NCBI GenBank assembly: GCA_947498065.1
Contig: CANMIS010000002.1
Span: 186,001-250,000, forward strand
Reading direction: 5' to 3'
Length of the DNA stretch: 64,000 nt
Source: an uncultured Erythrobacter sp.
Lineage (GTDB): Bacteria > Pseudomonadota > Alphaproteobacteria > Sphingomonadales > Sphingomonadaceae
Below the pieces are notes generated by a model. That model had not been told where the DNA came from. It made no database searches and saw only the letters and a program-made list of their open reading frames with translations. Of this stretch, positions 1 through 9,499 are shown piece after piece. The first letter of the stretch is position 1. Each line of letters opens with the position of its first letter. Made by a program: the position numbers and the translations under genes.

Positions 1-109
1 CGACAAAAGATGTGTGTTTGACCATGCCACCTATTCAGCATGGCAAAAGCGCCGACGCATTGACGCAGATCAAATCACCAGACGCAAACTCTGAGCTCCA
101 GCCCGCGCC

Positions 110-1393
110 CTACTTCGCCTCCCGCTCAACCTCGCGCCAGCCAATATCCCGCCGGCAAAAGCCGCTCTCAAAATCCAGCGCATCAACCGCGCCGTAAGCG
201 GTTTTCTGGGCCTCCGTGGCGCTCATGCCTTTGGCGGTTACGTTGAGCACGCGCCCACCGTTGGCCACCAGCTGACCATCGACCATCGCGGTGCCAGCGT
301 GGAAGACTTTGGCCGCGCCGCCATCGCGCAGTGCCTCTGCCAGGCCCAGATCGATCCGCCCGCCCTTTTCCGGCGTGCCGGGATAGCCCTTGGCCGCCAT
401 TACCACCGTCATCGCGGTGGCGGGGGAGAAGTTTGCTTCGTGTCCGGCGAGCTCGCCCTTCGCGCAGGCCAGCATGATCTCGGCCAGATCGCTGGTCAGC
501 CGGGTCATCAGCACCTGGCATTCCGGATCGCCAAAGCGGCAATTGTATTCGATCAGCTTTGGCCCCGCCTCGGTCAGCATCAGGCCCGCATAGAGCACGC
601 CGGAATAGGGCATGCCCTCTGCGCGCATGGTCTCAACCGTGGGTTTGATGACCTCCTCCATCACGCGCGCTTGAAGCTCTGACGTCAGCACGGGGGCCGG
701 CGAATAGGCGCCCATGCCGCCGGTGTTGGGCCCGGTGTCGCCTTCGCCCACGCGCTTGTGATCCTGAGCGGTGCCAAACGGCAGGATCGCGGTGCCATCG
801 GTGATCGCGAAGAAGCTCGCCTCCTCGCCGCGCATAAACTCCTCGATCACCACCTCCGCGCCCGCCGCGCCAAAGCGTCCGCCGAACATATCGGCCAGCG
901 CCGCCTCGGCCTCTGCGCGGGTTTCGGCGATCACCACGCCCTTGCCCGCTGCCAGCCCATCGGCCTTCAGCACGTACGGCGCGTCAAACCTCGCCAGAGC
1001 AGCCTCTGCCTCATCAAGCGAAGTCGTGCGGACATAGCCAGCGGTGGGGATATTCGCGCGGTCGCACAGCTCCTTTGTAAAGCCTTTGCTGCCCTCCAAT
1101 TGCGCGGCGGCGGCAGAGGGGCCGAACACGGCGGTGCCGCCTTCGCGCAGGCTATCGGCCAGGCCGTCCACCAGCGGGGCCTCTGGCCCGATCACAACCA
1201 GGTCAATTGCTTTTTCGGCGCAGAACGCCGCGACCGCCAGATGGTCGCTCGCATCAAGCGTGACCAGCTGCGCCTCCTCGCCAATGCCGGGATTGCCGGG
1301 GGCAGCGTATAGCTTTGTGCATGACGGGGATTGCGCCAGCTTCCACGCTAACGCATGTTCGCGCCCGCCCGACCCAAGTAAAAGGATATTCAT
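110..1393 (-). CDS. purD: Phosphoribosylamine-glycine ligase (GARS)
   Basis: Makes glycinamide ribonucleotide from phosphoribosylamine, glycine and ATP, the second step of de novo purine synthesis, in the cytoplasm. The 427-residue protein has the usual family length. It opens with [15 protein letters not shown], has the N-domain segment [11 protein letters not shown] at about residues 68-78 and the ATP-grasp segment [10 protein letters not shown] near 240. The ORF track runs 22 codons further upstream, but conserved sequence begins at the ATG at 1393, so I start there. This ATG shares two bases with the ATG of xseA on the other strand. purH, from the same pathway, lies 45 kb away and is not linked. 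Confidence 0.96.
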   Translation of the reverse strand: MNILLLGSGGREHALAWKLAQSPSCTKLYAAPGNPGIGEEAQLVTLDASDHLAVAAFCAEKAIDLVVIGPEAPLVDGLADSLREGGTAVFGPSAAAAQLEGSKGFTKELCDRANIPTAGYVRTTSLDEAEAALARFDAPYVLKADGLAAGKGVVIAETRAEAEAALADMFGGRFGAAGAEVVIEEFMRGEEASFFAITDGTAILPFGTAQDHKRVGEGDTGPNTGGMGAYSPAPVLTSELQARVMEEVIKPTVETMRAEGMPYSGVLYAGLMLTEAGPKLIEYNCRFGDPECQVLMTRLTSDLAEIMLACAKGELAGHEANFSPATAMTVVMAAKGYPGTPEKGGRIDLGLAEALRDGGAAKVFHAGTAMVDGQLVANGGRVLNVTAKGMSATEAQKTAYGAVDALDFESGFCRRDIGWREVEREAK

Positions 1394-2903
1394 GGCTTCC
1401 CCGCCGATTGATAGTGACAAACAGGCCAATCTCGTAGCGCGAGAGCGGGAGGGCGACAACGCTCAGCCGCTGTCGATCACCGAGATTTCTGGCCTGCTGA
1501 AGCGCACGGTCGAGGATCGCTTTGGCTATGTCCGGCTGCGCGGGGAAATGTCGGGGGTGAAGCGCGCGGCATCGGGCCATATGTATCTCGCCCTGAAAGA
1601 CGAAAAGGCCGTGATCGACGGGGTGATGTGGCGCGGCAACACGTCGAAGCTGGCGTTTAACCCGGAAGACGGGCTGGACGTGATCGCGAGCGGCAAGCTG
1701 ACGACCTATCCGGGCCGCTCAAAATATCAGATCGTGATCGACAATCTGGAGCTGGCGGGCGAGGGCGCGCTGCTGGCTCTGCTGGAAAAAACGCGCGCGA
1801 AACTGGCGGCAGAGGGCCTGTTTGCCAGCGAGCGCAAGCGGGCTTTGCCCTATCTCCCGAGCGTGATTGGCGTGGTGACGTCGCCCACAGGTTCTGTGAT
1901 CCGCGATATTCTGCACCGTCTGGCGGATCGTTTCCCCAGCCACGTGCTGGTGTGGCCGGTGCTGGTTCAGGGGCAGGGTTCTGCCGCGCAAGTGGCAGGT
2001 GCAATCCGCGGCTTTTCCGAGATGGAGCCGGGTGGGCCAACGCCGCGTCCCGATCTGCTGATTGTGGCGCGCGGCGGCGGCTCAATCGAAGATCTATGGG
2101 GCTTTAACGAGGAAGAGGTGGTGCGCGCGGTCGCCGACTGCTCGATCCCGGTGATCTCGGCGGTCGGGCACGAGACCGATACGACATTGGTGGATTATGC
2201 GGCGGATCGGCGTGCGCCGACCCCCACGGCGGCGGCGGAGATGGCCGTGCCGGTGCGAGCAGACCTTGCCGCGACCCTGTCTGACTTTGCCACGCGTCAA
2301 CGCCGCGCGGTGCACCGCCCGGTGGAGCTGGGCCGCGAACGGCTGGAGGCGCGCGTTCAGCGCCTGCCGCTGCCGGAAAATCTGCTTCAGCCGCAAACCC
2401 AGCGGCTCGATGATTTGGCTGACCGCCTGCGGCGCGGCCTGACGATGAGCGCGGGTAAGGGGCGAGAGGCGCTCGCTGGGGTGTCGGCGCGGCTTTCACC
2501 CGCTATCTTGCGGCGCGGGGCGCAGGATGCGCGGCGGCGATTGGATCAAGTGCGGCTGGTGCCGGCCCTGGTGGAGCAGCCAATGCAGCGAAAGCGCGAG
2601 ACTTTGGATGCGCTCGCCCGGCTCGCGAGCCAGTTTCATCCCGAAAGACCGCTGGAGCGCGGCTATGCGATTGTTCGCGACGCGGCTGGGCGCGCGCTGA
2701 CCGGCAAAGCGCAGGCGGAGCAGGAAACGGCGCTTAAGCTTCAATTCAAGGACGGCGAGCTAGGGGTGAGCACAGGCGGTGAAGCTGACCCCTCTGCGCA
2801 GTCTGCACCGCCACCTACACCGCCGCTCGCGCCTAAGCCTGCAAAACGGCGCGCGAAAACGGCTAAACCCGGGAACGCGGCGCAAACGGATTTGTTTGAT
2901 TAA
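1392..2903 (+). CDS. xseA: Exodeoxyribonuclease VII large subunit
   Basis: Catalytic subunit of exonuclease VII, which degrades single-stranded DNA to oligonucleotides together with XseB. The 503-residue protein has the N-terminal OB-fold region ([24 protein letters not shown]), the nuclease core with [23 protein letters not shown] and [23 protein letters not shown], and a long helical C-terminal half. The tail is Pro/Ala/Lys-rich. The track begins 116 codons too early, inside purD antisense; homology starts at [14 protein letters not shown]. The start ATG (1392-1394) overlaps the purD start on the opposite strand, so there is no intergenic promoter space. Confidence 0.95.
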   Translation: MASPPIDSDKQANLVAREREGDNAQPLSITEISGLLKRTVEDRFGYVRLRGEMSGVKRAASGHMYLALKDEKAVIDGVMWRGNTSKLAFNPEDGLDVIASGKLTTYPGRSKYQIVIDNLELAGEGALLALLEKTRAKLAAEGLFASERKRALPYLPSVIGVVTSPTGSVIRDILHRLADRFPSHVLVWPVLVQGQGSAAQVAGAIRGFSEMEPGGPTPRPDLLIVARGGGSIEDLWGFNEEEVVRAVADCSIPVISAVGHETDTTLVDYAADRRAPTPTAAAEMAVPVRADLAATLSDFATRQRRAVHRPVELGRERLEARVQRLPLPENLLQPQTQRLDDLADRLRRGLTMSAGKGREALAGVSARLSPAILRRGAQDARRRLDQVRLVPALVEQPMQRKRETLDALARLASQFHPERPLERGYAIVRDAAGRALTGKAQAEQETALKLQFKDGELGVSTGGEADPSAQSAPPPTPPLAPKPAKRRAKTAKPGNAAQTDLFD

Positions 2904-2926
2904 CGCGCCATGCTAGAGAAAAAACC

Positions 2927-3130
2927 ATGTTGATGTCATCAGGCGATAACGCCGCAAAACTCCATTACGGCCCCTCCACCTTTCGGGTTCTGAGGCCCGG
3001 CAAACACGTGCTGTGCGCGGTGAGCGGTGAGGCCATCCCATTGGAAGAGCTGCGCTATTGGAGCGCGGATCTGCAAGAGGCTTACGCGACTTGCGAGATC
3101 TCAACCAAGCGTCTGCTGGGCGAGATATGA
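2927..3130 (+). CDS. DUF2093 family protein
   Basis: Small 67-residue protein of the DUF2093 family, found in alphaproteobacteria and of unknown function. Recognisable segments are LHYGPSTFRVLRPGKHVLCAVSG and IPLEELRYWSADLQEAY; the family usually has about 65-70 residues. The ATG follows an AGAGAA stretch about 8 nt upstream. Its TGA overlaps the ATG of the next gene as ATGA, so the two are probably co-translated downstream of xseA. Confidence 0.85.
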   Translation: MLMSSGDNAAKLHYGPSTFRVLRPGKHVLCAVSGEAIPLEELRYWSADLQEAYATCEISTKRLLGEI

Positions 3131-4101
3131 TCGCGATGCTGGGCAGTCTGCGCGGCGCCGGCCTCGCTGCGGCGTTTGGCCTGCTTGGCTGCGCTTCGGG
3201 CGAGGCGAGCACGCCTGAAATGGCTGGCGCCGAGCCAGCCAAATCGCAGCCGGCCTATACCGCGACCATCGAAGACGCGCGGCCGCAGCCGAAACCGGCC
3301 TCTGAGCGGATCGGCACGGCTCCCGCCTCGGTTATGGCGAAGACCAAGCCCCAGCTCAGCTTTTCAGGCGAGCTCACCCAAGGCGGCTATATCCGAGGGC
3401 GTTTGCCGCGCGGGACGGTGTCCGCAAGCCTGGGCGATCAGACGCTCAGCATTGGCGAGGGCAGCGGCAATTTCTTCGCCGCTTTCGACCGCGACAGCCC
3501 CGGCAATTTGACTTTATCCGCGACCTTGGAGAGCGGCGAGACCGTCACTGAAGAGCTCGCCATTTCTCCGCGCGAATGGAAGATCCAGCGCGTCAATGTG
3601 GCGCGCGGTACGGGTCGCTCAAGCGAGGCCTGGTGGAAAAAGCGCGAGCCGGAATGGCTAGCGATCAAGGCGGCGCGCGAGAAGGTAACCGGCGCGGAAG
3701 GGTGGAAGCAGGACTTTATCTGGCCCGTGAAGGGCCGCATTTCGGGCCTCTTCGGGCGTCAGCGGATCTATCGCGGAGAGCCGGGCTCTTATCACTCCGG
3801 GATCGATATTGCGCCCGGCAATGGAGTGCCGTTCGTCTCCCCCGCCGATGGCGTCGTGGTGCTGGCGCGCACCGGCTTTAGCCTGGAGGGCGGCCTGATC
3901 ATTATCGACCACGGCGCGGGGCTCAACAGCGCGTTTCTGCACGCCTCCAAGATCGCCGTGCGCGAGGGGCAAGCGGTTAAGCAAGGCGAATATATCGGCA
4001 ATGTCGGCGCCAGCGGGCGCGCGACGGGCCCGCATTTGCACTGGGGCCTGAAATGGCATGACACGCGCCTCGACCCGCTGCTGTTTACCGGTCCGCAGTA
4101 G
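3127..4101 (+). CDS. M23 (LytM) metallopeptidase lipoprotein
   Basis: Probable peptidoglycan endopeptidase, or LytM-domain activator, anchored in the envelope. The 324-residue protein starts with a lipoprotein signal peptide with lipobox LLGC (Cys22). A beta-rich N-terminal domain follows. The C-terminal LytM domain carries HSGIDIAPGNG and GPHLHWGL; the HxxxD and HxH zinc motifs are intact, so catalysis is likely. The track start is 23 codons upstream; the ATG at 3127 is chosen because it begins the signal peptide and overlaps the DUF2093 stop as ATGA. ATG at 3136 is an alternative. Confidence 0.88.
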   Translation: MIAMLGSLRGAGLAAAFGLLGCASGEASTPEMAGAEPAKSQPAYTATIEDARPQPKPASERIGTAPASVMAKTKPQLSFSGELTQGGYIRGRLPRGTVSASLGDQTLSIGEGSGNFFAAFDRDSPGNLTLSATLESGETVTEELAISPREWKIQRVNVARGTGRSSEAWWKKREPEWLAIKAAREKVTGAEGWKQDFIWPVKGRISGLFGRQRIYRGEPGSYHSGIDIAPGNGVPFVSPADGVVVLARTGFSLEGGLIIIDHGAGLNSAFLHASKIAVREGQAVKQGEYIGNVGASGRATGPHLHWGLKWHDTRLDPLLFTGPQ

Positions 4102-4133
4102 AGCGGCTCAAACGCCAAGGACATCCAGCCACA

Positions 4134-5189
4134 ATGGGGCGCAAATTCCTGATTCTAGCGGTCGCGCTTGGCCTTGCGCCGGGTACATGGCTGCGGACTG
4201 ATCAGTCGAGTTCATATGACGCTGGCGTCGAAGTGATCGACATTGATCAGCGTTCTGGCGTGTCCGGGCCGCTGAAGATTACTGGCGCGTGGGAGCTTGA
4301 TTCGCAAAATGCGCATTTCGGCGGCTATTCCGCGCTCATCCTGCTGGGCATTGGTGACCTGTACGCTGGTAGCGACCGCGGCCGAATTATGCATTTGCGG
4401 ATGGTGGACGGCGCTCCGGTTTCCGATGGCACAGTGCTCGATTTCCCGCCTGGGCATGGCGAGGTGAGGCGCGGTATTGCTGATCTAGAGGCGTTCACCC
4501 GTGATCCCGAAACCGGCACGATCTGGGCCGCCTATGAGCATGGCAATGTGATCGAGCGGATCACGCCCGATGGCACCATCAAGCGCGCCAAACCGCCGCA
4601 AATGGCCAATTGGTCGCGCAACAGCGGGCCAGAGACGATGGTGCGATTGGCCGATGGGCGCTTTTTGGTGCTCGGCGAGGCACCAGAAGAGCAAGGCCGG
4701 ACCAATCGTCCTGGCTTGCTGTTCGATGGTGATCCGGTGGAGGGCGCAGAGGCGATCGAATTCCGATTTGCCACCACGCCGGGCCATTCGCCTGTCGATG
4801 CCGCTTTGCTCCCCAATGGCGAGGTTATCATCTTGACAAGGCGCGTAGAATATTCGGTGCCAGCCAAATTTCATGCGAGCCTTTACCGCGCGGACCCTAG
4901 TGAAATTGTCGAAGGCGAGGAGTGGTCTGGCCGCATGCTCGCCTCGCTGGGGCAGGCCTATTGGGGCGAGAACTTTGAAGGCATTGAGTTTGTACCCGAT
5001 CCCGTGGGTGCGGATGAAGAAGCAGGCGAGAAGGCCGAGCCCTCTGGCTCGCTCTATCTAATCGCAGATGACAATCTCTCTGCGTTTCAGAGCACCATTC
5101 TCATGCGCCTTGCCTGGCCGCCAGAGGAGCCCGGCGAGGATGCTAGCCGCCCCAACAATGGCGAAAGCGAATCTACCGCAGACAAATGA
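4134..5189 (+). CDS. Exported phytase-like esterase domain protein
   Basis: Resembles the esterase-like activity of phytase family, a beta-propeller-type fold seen in secreted proteobacterial proteins. The 351-residue protein has an N-terminal export signal (FLILAVALGLAPGTW), then blocks typical of the family: GGYSALILLGIGDLYAGSDRG, ADLEAFTRDPETGTIWAAYE, NSGPETMVRLADGRFLVLGE and WGENFEGIEF. The substrate cannot be told from sequence. An AAGGA stretch lies upstream of the ATG. The gene ends at a strong bidirectional terminator shared with rpmB. Confidence 0.75.
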   Translation: MGRKFLILAVALGLAPGTWLRTDQSSSYDAGVEVIDIDQRSGVSGPLKITGAWELDSQNAHFGGYSALILLGIGDLYAGSDRGRIMHLRMVDGAPVSDGTVLDFPPGHGEVRRGIADLEAFTRDPETGTIWAAYEHGNVIERITPDGTIKRAKPPQMANWSRNSGPETMVRLADGRFLVLGEAPEEQGRTNRPGLLFDGDPVEGAEAIEFRFATTPGHSPVDAALLPNGEVIILTRRVEYSVPAKFHASLYRADPSEIVEGEEWSGRMLASLGQAYWGENFEGIEFVPDPVGADEEAGEKAEPSGSLYLIADDNLSAFQSTILMRLAWPPEEPGEDASRPNNGESESTADK

Positions 5190-5225
5190 AAAGGCGCGCA
5201 AGGCCTTCGCTCGCACGCCTTTTTC
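5189..5225. terminator. Bidirectional intrinsic terminator
   Basis: AAAAGGCG and CGCCTTTTT flank a GC-rich loop, giving a stem with a T-run on the plus strand and, by symmetry, on the minus strand. It sits between the convergent phytase-like gene and rpmB and can serve both. Confidence 0.75.
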
Positions 5226-5274
5226 AAAGTCCGTCAAGGAAACGCAGCCGGTAAACCTGGCCCGCCTGCCAGCC

Positions 5275-5565
5275 TTAAGCGGCGGCTTTTTGCGCCTTGA
5301 CCAATTCACGCTTCACTTTGCGTGCATTGGCAGACAGCTTGTCGTCCTTGGTCTTCAGCAGCCAATTGTCGAGACCGCCATTGTGCTCAACCGAGCGCAG
5401 ACCGTGGGTCGACACGCGGAATTTAAAGCCCCGCTCCAGCGTTTCGCTGAGCAGAGTGACGTGCTGCAGGTTCGGCAAGAACACGCGCTTTGTCTTGTTA
5501 TTAGCGTGGCTAACGTTGTTGCCAGTCAAACGACCTTTGCCGGTCAGTTCGCAAATGCGCGACAT
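5275..5565 (-). CDS. rpmB: 50S ribosomal protein L28
   Basis: Structural protein of the large ribosomal subunit. The 96-residue protein begins [20 protein letters not shown] and contains [13 protein letters not shown] and a Lys/Arg-rich C-terminus, as expected for L28. The track ORF is 131 codons longer at the 5' side and antisense to tadA; the ATG at 5565 starts the conserved sequence. It is monocistronic here and ends at the shared terminator. Confidence 0.95.
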   Translation of the reverse strand: MSRICELTGKGRLTGNNVSHANNKTKRVFLPNLQHVTLLSETLERGFKFRVSTHGLRSVEHNGGLDNWLLKTKDDKLSANARKVKRELVKAQKAAA

Positions 5566-5716
5566 GATATCTCTCGTCTGTTCACAGTGACAGGTGGCCA
5601 AGCGATTCGGCCGCCTAAAAAGTTCGGGTGTTCCCGGAAAGGCGCGCAGATAGCCTTCACAATGCGAATCGTCAAGCAAAGTTGCGCCTATTCGCCGCGC
5701 CGTATAGCGACCACTT

Positions 5717-6172
5717 ATGACCCGCTGGCCCATTCCGCAACCGATGATGCACGCTCTAGAGGCAGCGCGCGAGGCCGCACGCGCGGGCGAGGTGCCGGTC
5801 GGCGCGGTGGTGATGCAGGATGACACAGTGATTGCAGTGGCCGCCAATGCCACGCGCCAGCCGCCCGATCCCACCGGGCATGCAGAGATCAGAGCCTTGC
5901 GCGAAGCGGCTACAAAGCTGGGGCAAGACCGGCTTGGCACATGCGATTTATATGTCACTCTGGAGCCATGCGCGATGTGCGCAGGCGCGATCAGCCACGC
6001 CCGGATTGCGCGGGTCTATTACGGCGCGAGCGATCCCAAAGGCGGCGCAGTGGAGCACGGCGCGCGCGTGTTTGAACATCCGCAATGCCTGCACCGGCCA
6101 GAGGTCTATTCCGGCATGGGCGAGGCAGAGGCAGCGGAACTGCTCCGAGCGTTTTTTAAGGAGCGGCGCTAG
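5717..6172 (+). CDS. tadA: tRNA adenosine(34) deaminase
   Basis: Deaminates A34 to inosine in tRNA-Arg(ACG). The 151-residue protein carries the zinc and catalytic motifs HAE (residues 55-57) and PCAMC (84-88) of the cytidine-deaminase fold, plus GEVPVGAVV near the N-terminus. Length is usual for bacterial TadA. It is divergent from rpmB with about 150 bp between starts, which must hold both promoters. Confidence 0.93.
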   Translation: MTRWPIPQPMMHALEAAREAARAGEVPVGAVVMQDDTVIAVAANATRQPPDPTGHAEIRALREAATKLGQDRLGTCDLYVTLEPCAMCAGAISHARIARVYYGASDPKGGAVEHGARVFEHPQCLHRPEVYSGMGEAEAAELLRAFFKERR

Positions 6173-6214
6173 CGTTCTTGAGTGACTCTCAGTGTCGAAG
6201 TTGTAAGGCCATTC

Positions 6215-6311
6215 GCGAGACGTGGCAGAGTGGCTGAATGCGGGCGCCACCCGAAAGGGAGCGCTCAGGGGTCGATTGACCCCTCGCGGGTTCGAATCCC
6301 GTCGTCTCGCT
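6215..6311 (+). tRNA. tRNA-Ser-like gene with abnormal anticodon arm
   Basis: The acceptor stem (CGAGACG/CGTCTCG, extendable to 8 bp), the GCA/TGC D-stem with class II D-loop GAGTGGCTGAA, the long variable arm AGGGGTC-GATT-GACCCCT and the T-arm around TTCGAAT all fit a serine tRNA. The anticodon arm does not: GGGCG(C)/(G)CGCTC closes a 15-nt segment that itself folds as CCC-GAAA-GGG. No normal seven-base loop with U33 exists. No CCA is encoded, unlike the other two tRNAs of this window. It may be a decayed tRNA-Ser(CGA) or a non-decoding tRNA-like RNA. Confidence 0.55.
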
Positions 6312-6382
6312 AGAGCCTAAACCAATTCTTTGCCTGCATGCGGTCCTGTGCGCCCTACCGGATTGATTGATCGCGCGCCTTC

Positions 6383-7156
6383 TTAAGGAGCGGCGGTAAT
6401 TGCCTGTGTTTCGGCTAACCATTCGACCGCCTCATCCTCATCTTCTAGGTCGAAAGCGCGTATATCAGGCTTGAGCAGCGCGCCGATCGCGCCTGCCATG
6501 CCGCCGATCCAGCTCGGGCCGCCGACAATTGCATAGCGCTCGAGCTTGCCGATCAAATCAAGTTTGCCGCGCAGGACCTCGCTCGAAAACACCGTGCCCA
6601 AGTCAAAGCCATGCCAGCGGCGCACCACGATCATCAGCCGCGAACAGCTGGGATCTTCGAGCCGTGCGCGCACCATTGCGATGCCGCGCTCAGATTCTTC
6701 TCGGTCGAGCCGGCCGACCAGTTCGAATGCAGCGATGCCGGGCTTGTCGATGTCCATTTCGCGGAAAGCGCCAGTGTGCGGCCCCTCGGCCTCTTCCATG
6801 ATCCAGGCGCGCGCGGCACCCGCTTCGTCTTCGTCATAGACCTGATAGGTGAGGCCCGGCAGCAGCGCGCTCTCGAGCCGCGAGCCAGTGCGTATCCATG
6901 CTTCGTCAGAGATGATGGCAATGCGATCCAAGCCGTAGATCCACTTGGTGAGGGTGGGAATATGCGCCAGTTCGACGCTGACCGCGCCAAAGGTGAACCC
7001 GGCAACCGAGGTCGCATCGAACAGCACATTGCCCCCTCCGCCCGCGTCATTGCGTTCCTTCGCAAAGTCGATGATCGCCTGGGCGTCTTCCTGTCGGAAT
7101 TCAGCCATCAGGGTGAAGCGGTGGGCCTTGGGCGAGACTTTTTCGATGTTGATCAT
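6383..7156 (-). CDS. Tandem SpoIIAA-like domain protein
   Basis: About 257 residues with two copies of a SpoIIAA-like (DUF3478/STAS-fold) domain. Copy 1 runs from IEKVSPKAHRFTLMAEF to about residue 125 and copy 2 from IDKPGIAAFELVGRL to the end; each has the hydrophobic strand, long helix and WI(Y/G)-type turn expected of the family. Function is unknown; family members have been linked to membrane or lipid binding. The track start at 7219 is TTG; I prefer the ATG at 7156 (MINIEKV), which begins the first domain. It has no clear operon partner. Confidence 0.6.
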   Translation of the reverse strand: MINIEKVSPKAHRFTLMAEFRQEDAQAIIDFAKERNDAGGGGNVLFDATSVAGFTFGAVSVELAHIPTLTKWIYGLDRIAIISDEAWIRTGSRLESALLPGLTYQVYDEDEAGAARAWIMEEAEGPHTGAFREMDIDKPGIAAFELVGRLDREESERGIAMVRARLEDPSCSRLMIVVRRWHGFDLGTVFSSEVLRGKLDLIGKLERYAIVGGPSWIGGMAGAIGALLKPDIRAFDLEDEDEAVEWLAETQAITAAP

Positions 7157-7284
7157 GCGCCAAGGATCGCGAATCTGCGCCCGCCAGTCATTGATCAGGA
7201 TCAAACTCGGCTGAGACAAGCCCCGTCAGATTGTCACGCGCACCCTTTGGCCGCGATAGGGACGCATTTGTTGCCGCGAGCCAC

Positions 7285-7797
7285 CTACTCCACCTCGAAT
7301 TCGCGCACATTCCCCGCCTCATCCACCATGAACAGTGTGCCATAATCCTGCTCGGTCAGCTCCGGCGCGGTGTTGCCACCGAAACGCGTAACCAGGTCGC
7401 CAACCGTGTTGCTATGGCCGACCACCAGCACTGATCCTTTGCCAGCCGCAACCTCAGCGACCAGAGCATCGGGATTGCGCGGATCGTACGGTGTGATTTG
7501 GGCGCCAATCTGGCCCGCGAGCGGCGCGCCCGTCTCCATCGCGCGGCGCGTGCGGGTGGCGTAGACTGCGGTGATGTTTGCGTCTGCCAGCATGGCGGCA
7601 AGCCGCTGAGCGTTTGTGGCTCCCTCGCTGGTGAGCGCTGGATCGTCGCCTTTTGCCTTTTGCAGATGCCTGATGATGTAAACCGCGCCTGCATCTGTGT
7701 TTGATGCGCTGGCATCGAAGCGGCTCGATGGAGCCGCCGCCATGCATGCTTCCAGCGAGAGCATCAAAAGCAAGACCATCGCTCGCAATCTAGTCAT
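7285..7797 (-). CDS. Exported histidine phosphatase family protein
   Basis: 170-residue protein of the histidine phosphatase (phosphoglycerate-mutase-like) superfamily. After a signal peptide (LRAMVLLLMLSLEAC, possibly a lipoprotein) come YIIRHLQKA, TRTRRAMETGAPLA and VVGHSNTV, giving the catalytic His of the RH motif, the second Arg and the second His. The usual RHG reads RHL, as in other exported phosphatases of this kind. The ATG at 7797 begins the signal peptide; the track ORF starts 61 codons earlier, antisense to the neighbouring RNase gene. Confidence 0.78.
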   Translation of the reverse strand: MTRLRAMVLLLMLSLEACMAAAPSSRFDASASNTDAGAVYIIRHLQKAKGDDPALTSEGATNAQRLAAMLADANITAVYATRTRRAMETGAPLAGQIGAQITPYDPRNPDALVAEVAAGKGSVLVVGHSNTVGDLVTRFGGNTAPELTEQDYGTLFMVDEAGNVREFEVE

Positions 7798-7823
7798 AGC
7801 TTGTCTCCGTTTTGCGGGCACTC

Positions 7824-8534
7824 TTACAAGCCGCGCCAGATCTTCGCGCGGACCCCGTCCTTTGCGCCATAACGACTGGATGTGCAGCGGGTCGGGCGGA
7901 AGCGTTTGTTGTAGCACAGGCGGATTTCCTCCAGCCAACCTTGGCGGTTCAGCTTCACGCCAACTTGGCTGGCGCTCCACCCGCCATTCGCATCGGCGAA
8001 CGCTTGGCGGATGCGCCCGGCGGTGAGGCCATCCTCGCGGCTGATCCGGTCATAATCGGGAATGCGCAGGCTCTCCCACAAAATCCGTGTGACCTTGAAA
8101 TAGGTGTCGGGCCGCTTGGTCATGCAGCTGCCGTGTTTCGCCCATTGCCGCGCGACCAGCCGGGCGCTGGGCATCATGCACATATTGCGGCGGGTTTCAG
8201 TGGGGGTCAGGCGGCCCTGCGTTGGGCACCATTGCGGCCATGTCCGCCCGCTTTCCGGCCACAGGCCGTGGACGATCAGGCCAAAACTGCCGTTGTCGCC
8301 GCTGCATTGGGTGGAATGCGAGCGATTGTCCTGCCGCGTGCGGCAAAACGCCGGAGACCAGCTCAGCGCCATGGTGTAGCCGGTGATCGGCAATTTGCGC
8401 GTCTGTCCATTGGGTGAGACCTGCGGCACGTTGCTGATCCGGGGCGTCTGGCATTGATAGGCCTGAGCGCTCGCCTGAGCCGGGAGGAGAGCGAGCACCG
8501 CGCCTGTGCAAATGGCGCTAGTCAAATACTGCAA
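7824..8534 (-). CDS. Secreted ribonuclease T2
   Basis: Broad-specificity endoribonuclease exported to the periplasm or medium. The 236-residue protein has a signal peptide (GAVLALLPAQASAQA) and both active-site motifs of RNase T2: HGLWP (residues 89-93) and KHGSC (133-137), plus ALSWSP. Several Cys residues can form disulfides. The start is TTG at 8534: no ATG precedes the mature domain, and AGGAG lies 7 nt upstream of the TTG. The start overlaps the end of the upstream membrane-protein gene by 17 bp, suggesting coupling. Confidence 0.85.
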   Translation of the reverse strand: MQYLTSAICTGAVLALLPAQASAQAYQCQTPRISNVPQVSPNGQTRKLPITGYTMALSWSPAFCRTRQDNRSHSTQCSGDNGSFGLIVHGLWPESGRTWPQWCPTQGRLTPTETRRNMCMMPSARLVARQWAKHGSCMTKRPDTYFKVTRILWESLRIPDYDRISREDGLTAGRIRQAFADANGGWSASQVGVKLNRQGWLEEIRLCYNKRFRPTRCTSSRYGAKDGVRAKIWRGL

Positions 8535-8976
8535 GATCAGGCTCCTGTGTTTGGCGAAACCAGCGATTGGCGCTGGGTGTGAACAGCATGATGAGCGCCA
8601 GCGCGATCAGGATTGGTTCGCGCAGATACATGATGTTGATGTACGGGTCTGAGAACCACACCATGAACATTTGCGGGAAGCTTAAGAGTTTGAGCAGTGA
8701 GAACCCTGTCACGAGCCAGCGGGCCACTCGGCTTGCGCGCAGATAGATCCATGCCACCGGAATGAAAGCAATGGAGAGGATCGCGGAAAGGGCCACGATC
8801 GTCCAATCTTGTGACCAACCCGGCCATGGAAGATAGAGCGCAAATATCTCTTGCTGGATCGGCAGATTGGTCAAATTCAGGACATAAGTCGATATCGCTG
8901 CGGTCAGGAAGAACGCCGCAAACAGCTTGATTGATAGCGGGCGAGGGCGGCGCCCTATCGGCGGTGAGACTGCCAT
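8518..8976 (-). CDS. Integral membrane protein, unknown function
   Basis: 152-residue protein with four predicted membrane segments, among them LFAAFFLTAAISTYVL, TIVALSAILSIAFIPVAW and LIALALIMLFT. I recognise no family. ATG at 8976 gives MAVSPPIG followed by a basic stretch and TM1. An ATG at 9021 is also possible and would overlap the upstream gene. It shares a tail motif (SVFE / AVFD) and four-helix layout with its upstream neighbour, hinting at distant paralogy. Confidence 0.6.
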   Translation of the reverse strand: MAVSPPIGRRPRPLSIKLFAAFFLTAAISTYVLNLTNLPIQQEIFALYLPWPGWSQDWTIVALSAILSIAFIPVAWIYLRASRVARWLVTGFSLLKLLSFPQMFMVWFSDPYINIMYLREPILIALALIMLFTPSANRWFRQTQEPDLAVFD

Positions 8977-9001
8977 GTGTGACGCCCCCGCAAAGCCGTG
9001 T

Positions 9002-9436
9002 TCACTCAAAAACGCTCGCATCGGCCTCAGGCTGACCTTTGCTGGCGAACCATGCCTTGGCATCGGCGCGGAACAGCATGATGATCGCGGCCAGCTGAAT
9101 AAGAGTGATGACCACTGCGATGGTGGCCGGGATGGTTGATAGGGTTGCGAGCGAGCTCGGCATCCCAAGCACACCAATTGCCATAAAGACGACTAGGATC
9201 CACTTCGCGATCGTACTTTTCTTGCGAGAAATGAAGAACCACAAAAGCAAGTTAATTCCGAAGCTAAACACTAGCGTGAACACAATGAAGACCAACGGAT
9301 CGCCAAGGGCTTGGGTGGCTGGGTCTGCCGCCACTATGGCCATCGTCTCGCCAAACGAGAAGACGGTGTTGAGGATGCCAAGCACCATCCCGCCTAGAAA
9401 TAGATAATCAAAATAGCGGATCGATTGTGGACGCAT
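9002..9436 (-). CDS. Integral membrane protein, unknown function
   Basis: 144-residue protein with about four transmembrane helices (YLFLGGMVLGILNTVFSF, PLVFIVFTLVFSFGINLLLWFF, WILVVFMAIGVLGM, ATIAVVITLIQLAAIIMLF). No recognised family. The ATG at 9436 follows AGAAGG. It is first of a likely three-gene unit with the next membrane protein and RNase T2. Confidence 0.6.
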   Translation of the reverse strand: MRPQSIRYFDYLFLGGMVLGILNTVFSFGETMAIVAADPATQALGDPLVFIVFTLVFSFGINLLLWFFISRKKSTIAKWILVVFMAIGVLGMPSSLATLSTIPATIAVVITLIQLAAIIMLFRADAKAWFASKGQPEADASVFE

Positions 9437-9499
9437 GGGATGCCTTCTTGCTCATTCGGAAGTTACCGCAACACTATGCCTGCTTAACGGGCTTGGCAA

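Noticed and set aside
12-197. 61-residue ORF at the window start
   Set aside because: Overlaps the 3' end of purD antisense, without coding signs.
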